Positions 29,442 to 36,701 of a DNA stretch of 64,000 nt are shown piece after piece. Where the stretch lies: assembly GCF_900102945.1 (NCBI RefSeq), contig NZ_FNGI01000001.1:868001-932000 (forward strand), in the 5' to 3' direction. The notes under the pieces were generated by a model, which worked only from the letters and a program-made list of their open reading frames with translations, was not told the DNA's origin and did not search any database. The stretch is from Modicisalibacter muralis (GTDB lineage Bacteria > Pseudomonadota > Gammaproteobacteria > Pseudomonadales > Halomonadaceae). Numbering within the stretch: the stretch's first letter is position 1; each line of letters begins with the position of its first letter. The position numbers were made by a program, and so were the translations under genes.

Positions 29442-30632
29442 ATGAGAGCGGCGATTATCCTGATCGCTGCCGTCATACTAACGGCCTGTGCGACGGGACG
29501 CTCACAGCCTGGTGGCGAACTTGGTCCAGCGATGGTCATCGGTGTCTCCAGCGACGGACGTTATGCCATCAGCACGCATAAATCCCAGCACCTGGTGTTA
29601 TGGGACTTGCAGCAGCACAGTCGGGATATTCTCTCGACCCACGCCAATATCTATAGCGCGTATTTTATTCATGATCGCGATGCTTTCCTGTGGCAAGACC
29701 TCGACGATATAGTCAGGGTACAGACGGTCGACGGCGAGGTGCTCAAGCAATTCGCGCACTTCCCGACCTATGGTCATGTGATGGATACATCGTTAACCCA
29801 CTACATCGCCTCGGATGACCACTGGAGCCTCTTCGCGGGACACGGCGATGAGATAATGCCGGTCAAACAGGATGGAATTTCCCCAAGCTTTCTTGGCACC
29901 GGAAAGCTACTCCATCTCAGCATCTCGGAAGAAAAAGGGCTATTCGTTTCTGCGGGCTCCACGACACATGACGGCTATGACATCGAAGAGCACCCCCCTG
30001 TCGCTCCAGAGCAGCGCTGGAGCAATTACGCGTTGCCTGTTCTGTGGAATCTCGACACGCTTGAGCCCATCGCTCAGTTAACAGGCAACAGCTCGAAAGT
30101 CGATGCAGTAATCAGCCCCGATGGACAATGGGTCGTCAGCGGCGACGAAGCGGGTATAGGCTTATTCTGGAATACCGATAACCCCGAAAGGCGCCACCGG
30201 ATGGCGCGCTATTCGGGGGGGCTTCTTCTAGAAGATGCACCATACGGAATCGATGATCCGAGACGGTACGACATGAGTGGTCTCATCCCCGTGCCCTTAG
30301 CGGATGAGCCAGATCGTTGGGGAGATCGCAGCGTGGTCACAAACACCACCGTCGCCCTGGCCTTTATCAACGACAGCGAGGAATTCCTGCGCTTCGGCAC
30401 CTACAGCCACTGGGTGGCGCTGTTCGAGGCCGGCAATCCCTGGCCGCAGAAATACTTTGATCTCGGCGACGATCCCTGGCCGTCGACCTCATCGTATCTG
30501 CGCAGCCTGAGTATCGCCACCTCGCCCCAGGCCAATGTGCTGGTCACCGGCCATCGCAACGATGGCGGCATCACGGTTTACCGCTACGATCCTGGCGCGC
30601 GCACGCTAACAAAGGAGTGGGTCGGCGAGTGA
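29442..30632 (+). CDS. WD40-like beta-propeller lipoprotein, candidate immunity protein
   Basis: 396 residues with a lipoprotein signal: MRAAIILIAAVILTAC, lipid attachment expected at Cys16. The rest is rich in short repeats of beta-propeller type (IGVSSDGRYAIST, LVLWDL, AVISPDGQWVVSGDEAGIGLFWNTDN, ALAFINDSEEFLRFG). The ATG at 29442 gives a clean signal peptide; a frame extension upstream overlaps the lipase gene. It is 22 bp downstream of the lipase gene and more AT-rich than the flanking metabolic genes, consistent with transfer. A periplasm-facing lipoprotein paired with a lipase suggests protection of self from the hydrolase (inference). A run of seven G lies near 30215. Confidence 0.72.
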   Translation: MRAAIILIAAVILTACATGRSQPGGELGPAMVIGVSSDGRYAISTHKSQHLVLWDLQQHSRDILSTHANIYSAYFIHDRDAFLWQDLDDIVRVQTVDGEVLKQFAHFPTYGHVMDTSLTHYIASDDHWSLFAGHGDEIMPVKQDGISPSFLGTGKLLHLSISEEKGLFVSAGSTTHDGYDIEEHPPVAPEQRWSNYALPVLWNLDTLEPIAQLTGNSSKVDAVISPDGQWVVSGDEAGIGLFWNTDNPERRHRMARYSGGLLLEDAPYGIDDPRRYDMSGLIPVPLADEPDRWGDRSVVTNTTVALAFINDSEEFLRFGTYSHWVALFEAGNPWPQKYFDLGDDPWPSTSSYLRSLSIATSPQANVLVTGHRNDGGITVYRYDPGARTLTKEWVGE

Positions 30633-30715
30633 TGATGCCATGGCAACAACGCGCCCGGCACATCATGGCCATCGCCGAAGGCGTGGCAGGCATGAATGGC
30701 ATGGAGCGGGGCTGA
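30632..30715 (+). pseudogene. detached 3' end of ccl (citramalyl-CoA lyase)
   Basis: A 27-codon frame opens at the ATG overlapping the lipoprotein stop (TGATG). Its last 22 residues (QRARHIMAIAEGVAGMNGMERG as two parts: QRARHIMAIAEG, VAGMNGMERG) mirror the lyase C terminus (ERARRIMAISES, VAGMNSVERD). It lies 3 bp before the end of the convergent AI-2E gene. The fragment is too short to be functional and looks like the remnant of a lyase gene interrupted or replaced when the cassette arrived. Confidence 0.85.
30647..30715 (+). repeat. copy 2 of the 69-bp direct repeat (ccl 3' end)
   Basis: Same-orientation copy of 27144-27212 with seven mismatches. It bounds the right side of the roughly 3.4-kb cassette. 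No integrase, transposase or terminal inverted repeats accompany it. Confidence 0.9.
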
Positions 30716-30718
30716 TAG

Positions 30719-32548
30719 TCAGTCCGAAATGCGAGCTAAACTGGAAAGCCTGCGCCGGACGCGGTCCACGCCGTCCTCGAAGGTAGTGACCACTTGATTC
30801 GCCCCGGCCTCGGTGAGACGCGCGCTCATTCGCTCCAGGTTGCCGGTGACATCCCATAGTCCCACGAGGATCGGCAAGCTCGCGTCGTGGCTGGCGAGAC
30901 GCAGGCATAGGTAACGCGCGTGGCTGACCGCGCCGGGTGGCAGCGCCGAGACACACACCAGCGCCGTGGCAGTGGCATCGACCCGCGCGACCACTTCGCC
31001 CGATAGGGCACGCATCGACCCGGTTTCGACCGTCACGCCGGTGGCGCGCAATACCTGGGCAAACATGATTGCGGTCAGTTCATCGGCGGCGTCCCGGGCC
31101 GGCAAGCAGAGCACGACGTAATCGTTATTGGTTGAAGGCGGTGAATCACCCGGCTTATGCGAGTCCAGCGTACGCTCTTGTCGTTCGCCCATGTCCTCGA
31201 CGATGGCGGTCATGACCTCGAGTATGCTTTGCACCTTGTCGGCACTCAGTTGTCCGGCGTGACGATTGCGCTCGGCCAGATGCAGCGCGGGAACCATGAC
31301 CCGGTCATACAGACTCATCAAGCCGTGTCGTTCGAGGTGGTCGTGCGCCAGATCCTCGGCCTCCTCCTGGTCGCCGGCCAGCAGGCGTTGATAAAAGCGC
31401 TCGGCGGATGTCAGGGCAGGGTCTCTACTCAGCAAGATGGTGAAGAACTCGAACTGTGGCAGATAGCGACCGGCGACGACCAGGCATACCGTCAGCGGGA
31501 TGGCGACGGCCAGTCCCACTAGCCCCCACAACGCACTCCAGAACACCACCGCCAGAATCACACCCATGGGCGACAGGCCCGTGCTCGAACCGTAGAGCCA
31601 GGGCTCGACGACGTTGTTCGAAAATAACTCCAGCGCCACGAACAGACCGATTACCCCCAGCGGCCAATACCAGCCCTCGAACACGGCGAGCGACAGCACA
31701 ATCGGCATGGAGGCAGCCAGCCAGGGCCCGAGGAAAGGGATGAACCGCAGCAACGCCGCGAGCAGGCCCCAGAGCAGGGCCCCAGGCAATCCGAAGAGCC
31801 AAAGGCCTATCGCGACCGGCAGCCCATAGGTCACGTTGATGATCAATTGCATCAACAAATAACGACTGATTCGCGAGCCGGCATCATCGATGGCGCCGGT
31901 CGCCACATCGAGACGGTCCGGCCCCATCAGGCGAATCAGGCGGTCACGCAGGTCTTCACGCTGAAACAGCATGAAAATGACGAACAAGAACACCAGTGCG
32001 GCCTGCCCCACCGGCCCGAGAATCGTGCCCGCATAGGTTCTCAGAAGGTCGAGGCCAGTGGGCGGGGGATCGTGAATGACAACCGACAGCGGGCCATCGT
32101 CGGCAGGCTCCGCATCCGACTCGGCAGCCGCCTGTTGCTGTTGCTTTCGCTTGTTTTCGTCGGCGACCTCCTTGCGGGCCTTCTTTATGGTCTTGGTGGC
32201 CTTGTCGATCACGCCCCCCGGTTCATCGCCTGTGAAAAAGCGCATGCGCTCTTCGATATTCTGGCGATACTTCGGCAGTGAGTCGGCCACCTCGTAGGCC
32301 TGGGTCACGAGCAGCGAGGCGACCCCGGTTATCAGCGTGAGCGACAGCACCCCGACCAGGATCACGCTGGCGATGCGCGGCAGGTAGAACCGCTCGAGAC
32401 CATCGGCGACCGGCGCCAGCAGAAAACTGAGCAAGATCGCGATGGCGATCGGGATCAGCACGCTTTGCGCCAGGTACAAACCGGCGATCACCAGTAGCCC
32501 GGCGGCGATTCGGGTCATGGCGGATTCGCTTGCAGGTGGTTGGTCCAT
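30719..32548 (-). CDS. AI-2E family transporter with C-terminal B12-binding-like module
   Basis: 609 residues. Residues 12-370 are an AI-2E/PerM-type membrane domain: two pairs of N-terminal segments, a long charged insertion at 100-160, then the block with PFLGPWLA and LELFSNNVVEPWLYGSSTGLSP. Residues about 384-455 (RFYQRLLAGDQEEAEDLAHD, VMVPALHLAERNRHAGQLS) resemble the helical cap of cobalamin-binding regulators. Residues about 477-600 look like the Rossmann-like B12-binding domain, but without the DxHxxG axial histidine motif. Function of such proteins is unclear; AI-2E members export or import small molecules or act as ion antiporters in halophiles. Ends 3 bp from the ccl remnant on the opposite strand. 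Confidence 0.8.
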   Translation of the reverse strand: MDQPPASESAMTRIAAGLLVIAGLYLAQSVLIPIAIAILLSFLLAPVADGLERFYLPRIASVILVGVLSLTLITGVASLLVTQAYEVADSLPKYRQNIEERMRFFTGDEPGGVIDKATKTIKKARKEVADENKRKQQQQAAAESDAEPADDGPLSVVIHDPPPTGLDLLRTYAGTILGPVGQAALVFLFVIFMLFQREDLRDRLIRLMGPDRLDVATGAIDDAGSRISRYLLMQLIINVTYGLPVAIGLWLFGLPGALLWGLLAALLRFIPFLGPWLAASMPIVLSLAVFEGWYWPLGVIGLFVALELFSNNVVEPWLYGSSTGLSPMGVILAVVFWSALWGLVGLAVAIPLTVCLVVAGRYLPQFEFFTILLSRDPALTSAERFYQRLLAGDQEEAEDLAHDHLERHGLMSLYDRVMVPALHLAERNRHAGQLSADKVQSILEVMTAIVEDMGERQERTLDSHKPGDSPPSTNNDYVVLCLPARDAADELTAIMFAQVLRATGVTVETGSMRALSGEVVARVDATATALVCVSALPPGAVSHARYLCLRLASHDASLPILVGLWDVTGNLERMSARLTEAGANQVVTTFEDGVDRVRRRLSSLARISD

Positions 32549-32592
32549 AGCCTGTTGCTTTCGGTATCGAAGTGGAGTTGACTTGCTAAAGC

Positions 32593-33609
32593 CTAGACCT
32601 CAAGCACCACCCGTCCACGCCGTGGGCACTGCTTTTCCAGGTAGCGATGCGCTTCGATGGCGTCTTCGAAGGGGAATACGCTATCGATCTGTGGCAGCAA
32701 TAAGCGATCGCTCGTCATTCGGTCGATCACATCCAGGGCGCGATGCAGCGCTTCGCAGTTCTGCGGAATGCCCAACTGAGGCTTGCCGGTGAAGCTGGTC
32801 AGGCAATGGACGAAGAACTGAATGTTCTTCTGAAACGCGGCGCAGGCAGGAAGCGCGGTCTCGTTGCCGCCTTGCAGCCCATACAGGACCAAGCGTCCGC
32901 GCGGTGCGAGCACTTCGCCCAGCAGGTTCATCTGTGGGCCGCCCAGCGCGTCCATCACCACGTCGACCCCACGGCCATCGGTCAGCTTGGCGACGCGGGT
33001 TACCAGGTCCTGCTCTTCGGTGACGATGACATGTTCGGCGCCCAGCGAGCGCAGGTAATCGCTATCTTGCGCGAACGGCGTCGCGGCGATCGCCTCGGCC
33101 CCTAGCGCCTTGATCAACTGCACGGTGTAAGGCCCCCCGCCCTGACTGGCGGCGGTCACCAATACACGTTGACCGGGGCGAACGTCGGCCAGGTCGACGA
33201 GCCCGAAGTAGGCATTCAGCAGCGGCGTATAATGCACGCTGGCTTCCAGCGGAGTTAGCAACTCGGGGTAGCGCGTCAGCGAACAGCGCGGTAATAATAC
33301 GCTATCGCCGTAAGTCGCATATTGGCTGGGATCGTGCGCCGGCAGACAGGCGACCCGGTCGCCCACGGCCAGGTCGCTGACGCTCTCGCCGATCGCCTCG
33401 ACCACGCCGGCCATTTCATGGCCGATCCCCGATGGCAAGGTGGCTTGCGATGGCGCCAGATTCTGCCGCCAGAGAATGTCGTACCAGTTGACCCCTATCG
33501 CCTGCGCGGCGACCAGTACCTCGCCCTTTGCCGGCACGGCCTTGGGCTGCTCCTCGAATTCGAGCACGTCGGCGGGACCGAAGCGGTGAAAACGCATTAC
33601 ACGGGGCAT
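32593..33609 (-). CDS. zinc-type alcohol dehydrogenase family / quinone oxidoreductase-like protein
   Basis: A 338-residue medium-chain dehydrogenase. The N-terminal GroES-like domain has GIGHEMAGVVEAIGESV, and the nucleotide fold has RVLVTAASQGGGPYTVQLIKALGAEAIA. There is no catalytic-zinc cysteine/histidine set, so it is nearer the NADPH:quinone reductase branch. The ATG at 33609 is preceded by GAGGTGG; a longer frame from 33744 lacks a ribosome site and reads into the intergenic region. Divergent from the LysR gene at 33837, which may control it. Confidence 0.82.
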   Translation of the reverse strand: MPRVMRFHRFGPADVLEFEEQPKAVPAKGEVLVAAQAIGVNWYDILWRQNLAPSQATLPSGIGHEMAGVVEAIGESVSDLAVGDRVACLPAHDPSQYATYGDSVLLPRCSLTRYPELLTPLEASVHYTPLLNAYFGLVDLADVRPGQRVLVTAASQGGGPYTVQLIKALGAEAIAATPFAQDSDYLRSLGAEHVIVTEEQDLVTRVAKLTDGRGVDVVMDALGGPQMNLLGEVLAPRGRLVLYGLQGGNETALPACAAFQKNIQFFVHCLTSFTGKPQLGIPQNCEALHRALDVIDRMTSDRLLLPQIDSVFPFEDAIEAHRYLEKQCPRRGRVVLEV

Positions 33610-33836
33610 CGTCCACCTCGCGAAAACTGACCAGAATGGTTTCTCATAGCCATAGACTCTATCCGGGCTTTCACGCGAACGCCATTCACGCTCGTCGATA
33701 ATCGTTATAGATTGTGGTGATGGAACTTTTCGTCGCCCAACCACTTGACCTCAAGCAATGTTAAGGTTTTAAGCTCGCAGCGATTCACCCGTGAACAGCC
33801 GGTTTCTCGATACCACCCGCCTCAAGGAAGACCACA

Positions 33837-34754
33837 ATGAATCGTAACGACCTGCGTCGTGTCGACTTCAACCTGCTGATCGTGTTCGAGACGCTGATGC
33901 ACGAGCGCAGCGTGACGCGCGCCGCGGAAAGGCTGTTTCTCGGTCAACCTGCCATCAGCGCCGCCCTTGCTCGCCTGCGCAGCCTGTTCGACGATCCGCT
34001 ATTCGTGCGCACCGGGCGCAACATGGAGCCGACATCGCGTGCCGAGGAAATCTTCAGGCATCTGCAACCCGCGTTGGATTCCATCTCCAATGCGCTGAGC
34101 AGCACCAGCGACTTCGACCCCGCCACCAGCGACGCGGTATTCCGTATCGGCCTGTCGGACGATGTCGAGTTCGGCCTGCTGCCCCCGCTGCTGCGACGCA
34201 TTCGGGCAGAGGCGCCCAACGTGGTGCTGGTGGTGCGCCGCGCCAATTATCTGCTGATGCCGAACCTGCTGAGTTCCGGCGAGATTTCCGTAGGGGTCAG
34301 CTACACCGACGAATTGCCGGCCAATGCCAAGCGCAAGGGCCTTCGCCGTAGCAAGCCGCGCGTGCTGAGGGCCGACGCCGTGCCGGGCTCGCTGTCACTC
34401 GACGACTACTGCGCACGACCGCATGCGCTGGTGTCGTTCGCCGGCGACCTGGGCGGTTATATCGACACACAGCTCGCCGAGCTGGGGCGTTCGCGCCGTG
34501 TGGTGCTGGCGGTGCCCCAGTTCAATGGCTTGAGTACCCTGCTGGCGGGCACGGATATCATCGCCACGGTTCCTGACTATGCTGCCGCGGCGCTGACGGC
34601 GGGAGGTGGCCTGCGCGAGGACGACCTTCCCTTCGAGGGCCCCGCTTTCGAATTGTCGATGGCCTGGCGCGGCGCCCAGGACAATGACCCCGCCGAGCGC
34701 TGGTTGCGTTCACGCATCCAGATGTTCATCGGCGATCCTGATAGCCTGAACTAG
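33837..34754 (+). CDS. LysR family transcriptional regulator (NodD/LinR-like subgroup)
   Basis: A 305-residue LysR protein with an N-terminal helix-turn-helix (DFNLLIVFETLMHERSVTRAAERLFLGQPAISAALARLR) and the effector domain. The start DLRRVDFNLL and the RTGRNMEPTSRAE stretch are typical of the subgroup related to NodD and LinR. AAGGAAG precedes the ATG. It is divergent from the oxidoreductase gene 227 bp away, the usual LysR-target geometry. Inducer unknown. Confidence 0.85.
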   Translation: MNRNDLRRVDFNLLIVFETLMHERSVTRAAERLFLGQPAISAALARLRSLFDDPLFVRTGRNMEPTSRAEEIFRHLQPALDSISNALSSTSDFDPATSDAVFRIGLSDDVEFGLLPPLLRRIRAEAPNVVLVVRRANYLLMPNLLSSGEISVGVSYTDELPANAKRKGLRRSKPRVLRADAVPGSLSLDDYCARPHALVSFAGDLGGYIDTQLAELGRSRRVVLAVPQFNGLSTLLAGTDIIATVPDYAAAALTAGGGLREDDLPFEGPAFELSMAWRGAQDNDPAERWLRSRIQMFIGDPDSLN

Positions 34755-34867
34755 ATCGCGCTCGCAACACGCCCGGGATTTCGTGCGTCGCGGGACGATC
34801 AATGCCCTGAAATCAACCGCCACCCAATCGCCATCGATACGGCATTCGTCCACTATCAATTAGCATA

Positions 34868-34920
34868 ATAATCAGTTTCGTCTCGTTCGATTCGTTCGCG
34901 GCAATGTCATGCGACAGACT
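34868..34920 (+). repeat. copy A of an imperfect 53-bp upstream repeat
   Basis: Matches 35341-35393 at 38 of 53 positions, including the central CGTTCGATTCGT. It lies just before the small secreted protein gene (34966), as its partner lies before the RND operon. It is likely a shared promoter or operator element. Confidence 0.5.
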
Positions 34921-34965
34921 TTGCTTACCGAAAGGGTTCACCCCAAAACCGACGAGGCAATCATC

Positions 34966-35253
34966 ATGAAAATGTCACTCTTCCCCGCTGTTATATTCGC
35001 TGCCATGTTGCCAGTCACCGCTCTCGCCAGCTTGGCGACCGATCAAGCCTTCAAGGACATTCACGAGCCGCTGGCAGCCGAGGCATCCACCAAGGATCAC
35101 GCCATCGAACAGCCGCAAATACTCAGCAGCCTGGGCCAAAGCGATGGCGTGGCACAAACCTTCTACAACATCGCACTCGAAACGCAGCATGTCACCGACC
35201 TGCCCGTCAGCGACGAAAAGGCACCGGTAGCATCCAAGCCGCTCGATTGGTAA
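34966..35253 (+). CDS. small secreted/periplasmic hypothetical protein
   Basis: 95 residues with a Sec signal peptide (MKMSLFPAVIFAAMLPVTALAS, cleavage near residue 22) and a short, polar, acidic mature part (ATDQAFKDIHEPLAAEAST ... DEKAPVASKPLDW). No family is recognised. The ATG at 34966 has GACGAGG upstream; an earlier frame start at 34909 lacks a signal. A strong terminator follows 32 bp after the stop. Its upstream region is related to that of the RND operon, so it may be co-regulated with efflux, for example as a stress-induced envelope protein. Confidence 0.65.
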   Translation: MKMSLFPAVIFAAMLPVTALASLATDQAFKDIHEPLAAEASTKDHAIEQPQILSSLGQSDGVAQTFYNIALETQHVTDLPVSDEKAPVASKPLDW

Positions 35254-35284
35254 TTACCGCTTAACACCGGCAATACCCATGACC

Positions 35285-35312
35285 AACGCCGCCTTTTCGA
35301 GGCGGCGTTTTT
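35285..35312 (+). terminator. rho-independent terminator
   Basis: A GC-rich stem of 10-12 bp (AACGCCGCCT with AGGCGGCGTT, 5-base loop) runs directly into a T-run. It closes the small secreted-protein transcript before the RND operon promoter. Confidence 0.85.
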
Positions 35313-35340
35313 CGGTGCATGGCAAACATCATTGACGGTG

Positions 35341-35393
35341 ATAACCATCTTCGCTGCGTTCGATTCGTCGACGCTAATGCCATGCCGCAAACT
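35341..35393 (+). repeat. copy B of the imperfect 53-bp upstream repeat
   Basis: Second copy of the element at 34868, 34-86 bp before the start of the RND membrane-fusion gene. A TTGACG hexamer lies just before it at 35332 and could be a -35 box. Confidence 0.5.
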
Positions 35394-35426
35394 GCGCGAA
35401 GTCTACCGTTACCGGCGAGAATACTC

Positions 35427-36665
35427 ATGAAAAAGCCACTGCCCACGTTACGAAGCACGCTATTGACTTTCTCCTTCCTGCTGGCATTTTCAATACCCCT
35501 TGCCCAGGCACAACAGGCATCGTCGCCCGCCGTCGAGGTCGGTGTGGCCCAGGTAGTGCAGCACAAGATAACCGAATGGGATGAATTCACCGGGCGCCTC
35601 GAAGCACCGGAAAGCGTGGAAATTCGTCCACGCGTTTCCGGTTTCATCGACACGGTGAACTTCGACGCCGGATCGACGGTGCAAAAGGGTGACGTGTTGT
35701 TCGAGATCGACCCTAGGCCCTTTGAAGTGGAGGTGCGCCGACTGGAAGCCGAGTTCGAGCAGGCACAAGCCAATCTCGAGCGCGCGGCCAACGAGGCCCG
35801 TCGCGGCGAGCGGCTCAAGGCCAGCAATGCCATTTCCACGGAGCGCGCCGAGGCGCGCATCAGCGAGGCGCAACAGGCGCGCGCGCAGGTCGCCGCCATT
35901 GGCGCCGAACTCGACGCCGCACGACTCGAACTCAGCTTTACCCAGGTCAGGGCGCCGATTGACGGCCATATCGGGCGCGCCGAGGTGACCGCCGGCAACC
36001 TGGTCGGCGCCGGGCAGACCCTGCTCACCACGCTGGTCTCGACGGATCGTGTCTACGCCTATTTCAACCTCGACGAGCGTACCTATCTCGAATACCAGGC
36101 GCTGATCCAGCAAGGCGAGCGCGGCCAGGCCAGCCCGGTCTATCTCGGCCTGGCCGGCGAACCAGGGTATCCGCACCTGGGACACATCGACTTCATCGAC
36201 AACCAGGTCGATCCGATGACCGGCACCATTCGCGGGCGCGCAGTGTTCGACAACGACGCGGGACTCTTTACCCCCGGCCTGTTCGCGCGCCTCAAGCTGG
36301 TCGGCAGCGCGCGTTACGACGCCGTGCTGATTCAGGAAACCGCCGTGGGTACCGACCTGGATCACAAGTTCGTACTGGTGCTCGACGATCAGCAAAAGGT
36401 GTCTTATCGCCAGGTCGAATTGGGACCGAAAGTCGCCGGCTTGCGCATCGTGCGTGACGGCCTGGCCCCGGGTGATCGCATCGTCGTCAATGGTCTGCAA
36501 CGCGTGCGTTCCGGCATGACGGTCAGCCCCGAGATCGTGCCCATGGCCAACGCAGCAACCCTCGCCCGACTGGAACGCCAGCAGCAGCGAGTCGAAGCCG
36601 CCCTGGCGGCCTCCCGGGTGCTGAATGACAACGACCGCCTTACCGCCAGCGCGACGCCTCGCTAG
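35427..36665 (+). CDS. RND efflux periplasmic adaptor (membrane fusion) subunit
   Basis: 412 residues with a Sec signal (MKKPLPTLRSTLLTFSFLLAFSIPLAQA). Then come the lipoyl half-motif GRLEAPESVEIRPRVSGFIDTVNFDAGSTVQKGDVLFEIDPRPFEVEV, an alpha-helical coiled-coil hairpin around 100-165, and the barrel domains with LSFTQVRAPIDGHIGRAEVTAGNLV. It links the inner-membrane pump to the outer-membrane channel. The ATG at 35427 gives the signal peptide; ATGs further upstream would extend it without a ribosome site. Closest known types are the adaptors of the MexE/OqxA group. First gene of a three-gene operon. Confidence 0.88.
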   Translation: MKKPLPTLRSTLLTFSFLLAFSIPLAQAQQASSPAVEVGVAQVVQHKITEWDEFTGRLEAPESVEIRPRVSGFIDTVNFDAGSTVQKGDVLFEIDPRPFEVEVRRLEAEFEQAQANLERAANEARRGERLKASNAISTERAEARISEAQQARAQVAAIGAELDAARLELSFTQVRAPIDGHIGRAEVTAGNLVGAGQTLLTTLVSTDRVYAYFNLDERTYLEYQALIQQGERGQASPVYLGLAGEPGYPHLGHIDFIDNQVDPMTGTIRGRAVFDNDAGLFTPGLFARLKLVGSARYDAVLIQETAVGTDLDHKFVLVLDDQQKVSYRQVELGPKVAGLRIVRDGLAPGDRIVVNGLQRVRSGMTVSPEIVPMANAATLARLERQQQRVEAALAASRVLNDNDRLTASATPR

Positions 36666-36701
36666 CCGTCGTCCCGGGTGAGTCTTTCAAGGGAATAAAA
36701 A

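Noticed and set aside
30212-30220. Seven-G run in the lipoprotein gene as a possible phase-variation tract
   Set aside because: One short run in a GC-rich genome, reading frame intact, no sign of variation; not enough to claim.
27213-30646. Insertion sequence or integrative element explanation for the cassette
   Set aside because: No transposase, integrase, tRNA gene or terminal inverted repeats; the flanking repeat is coding sequence of ccl, which favours homologous recombination.
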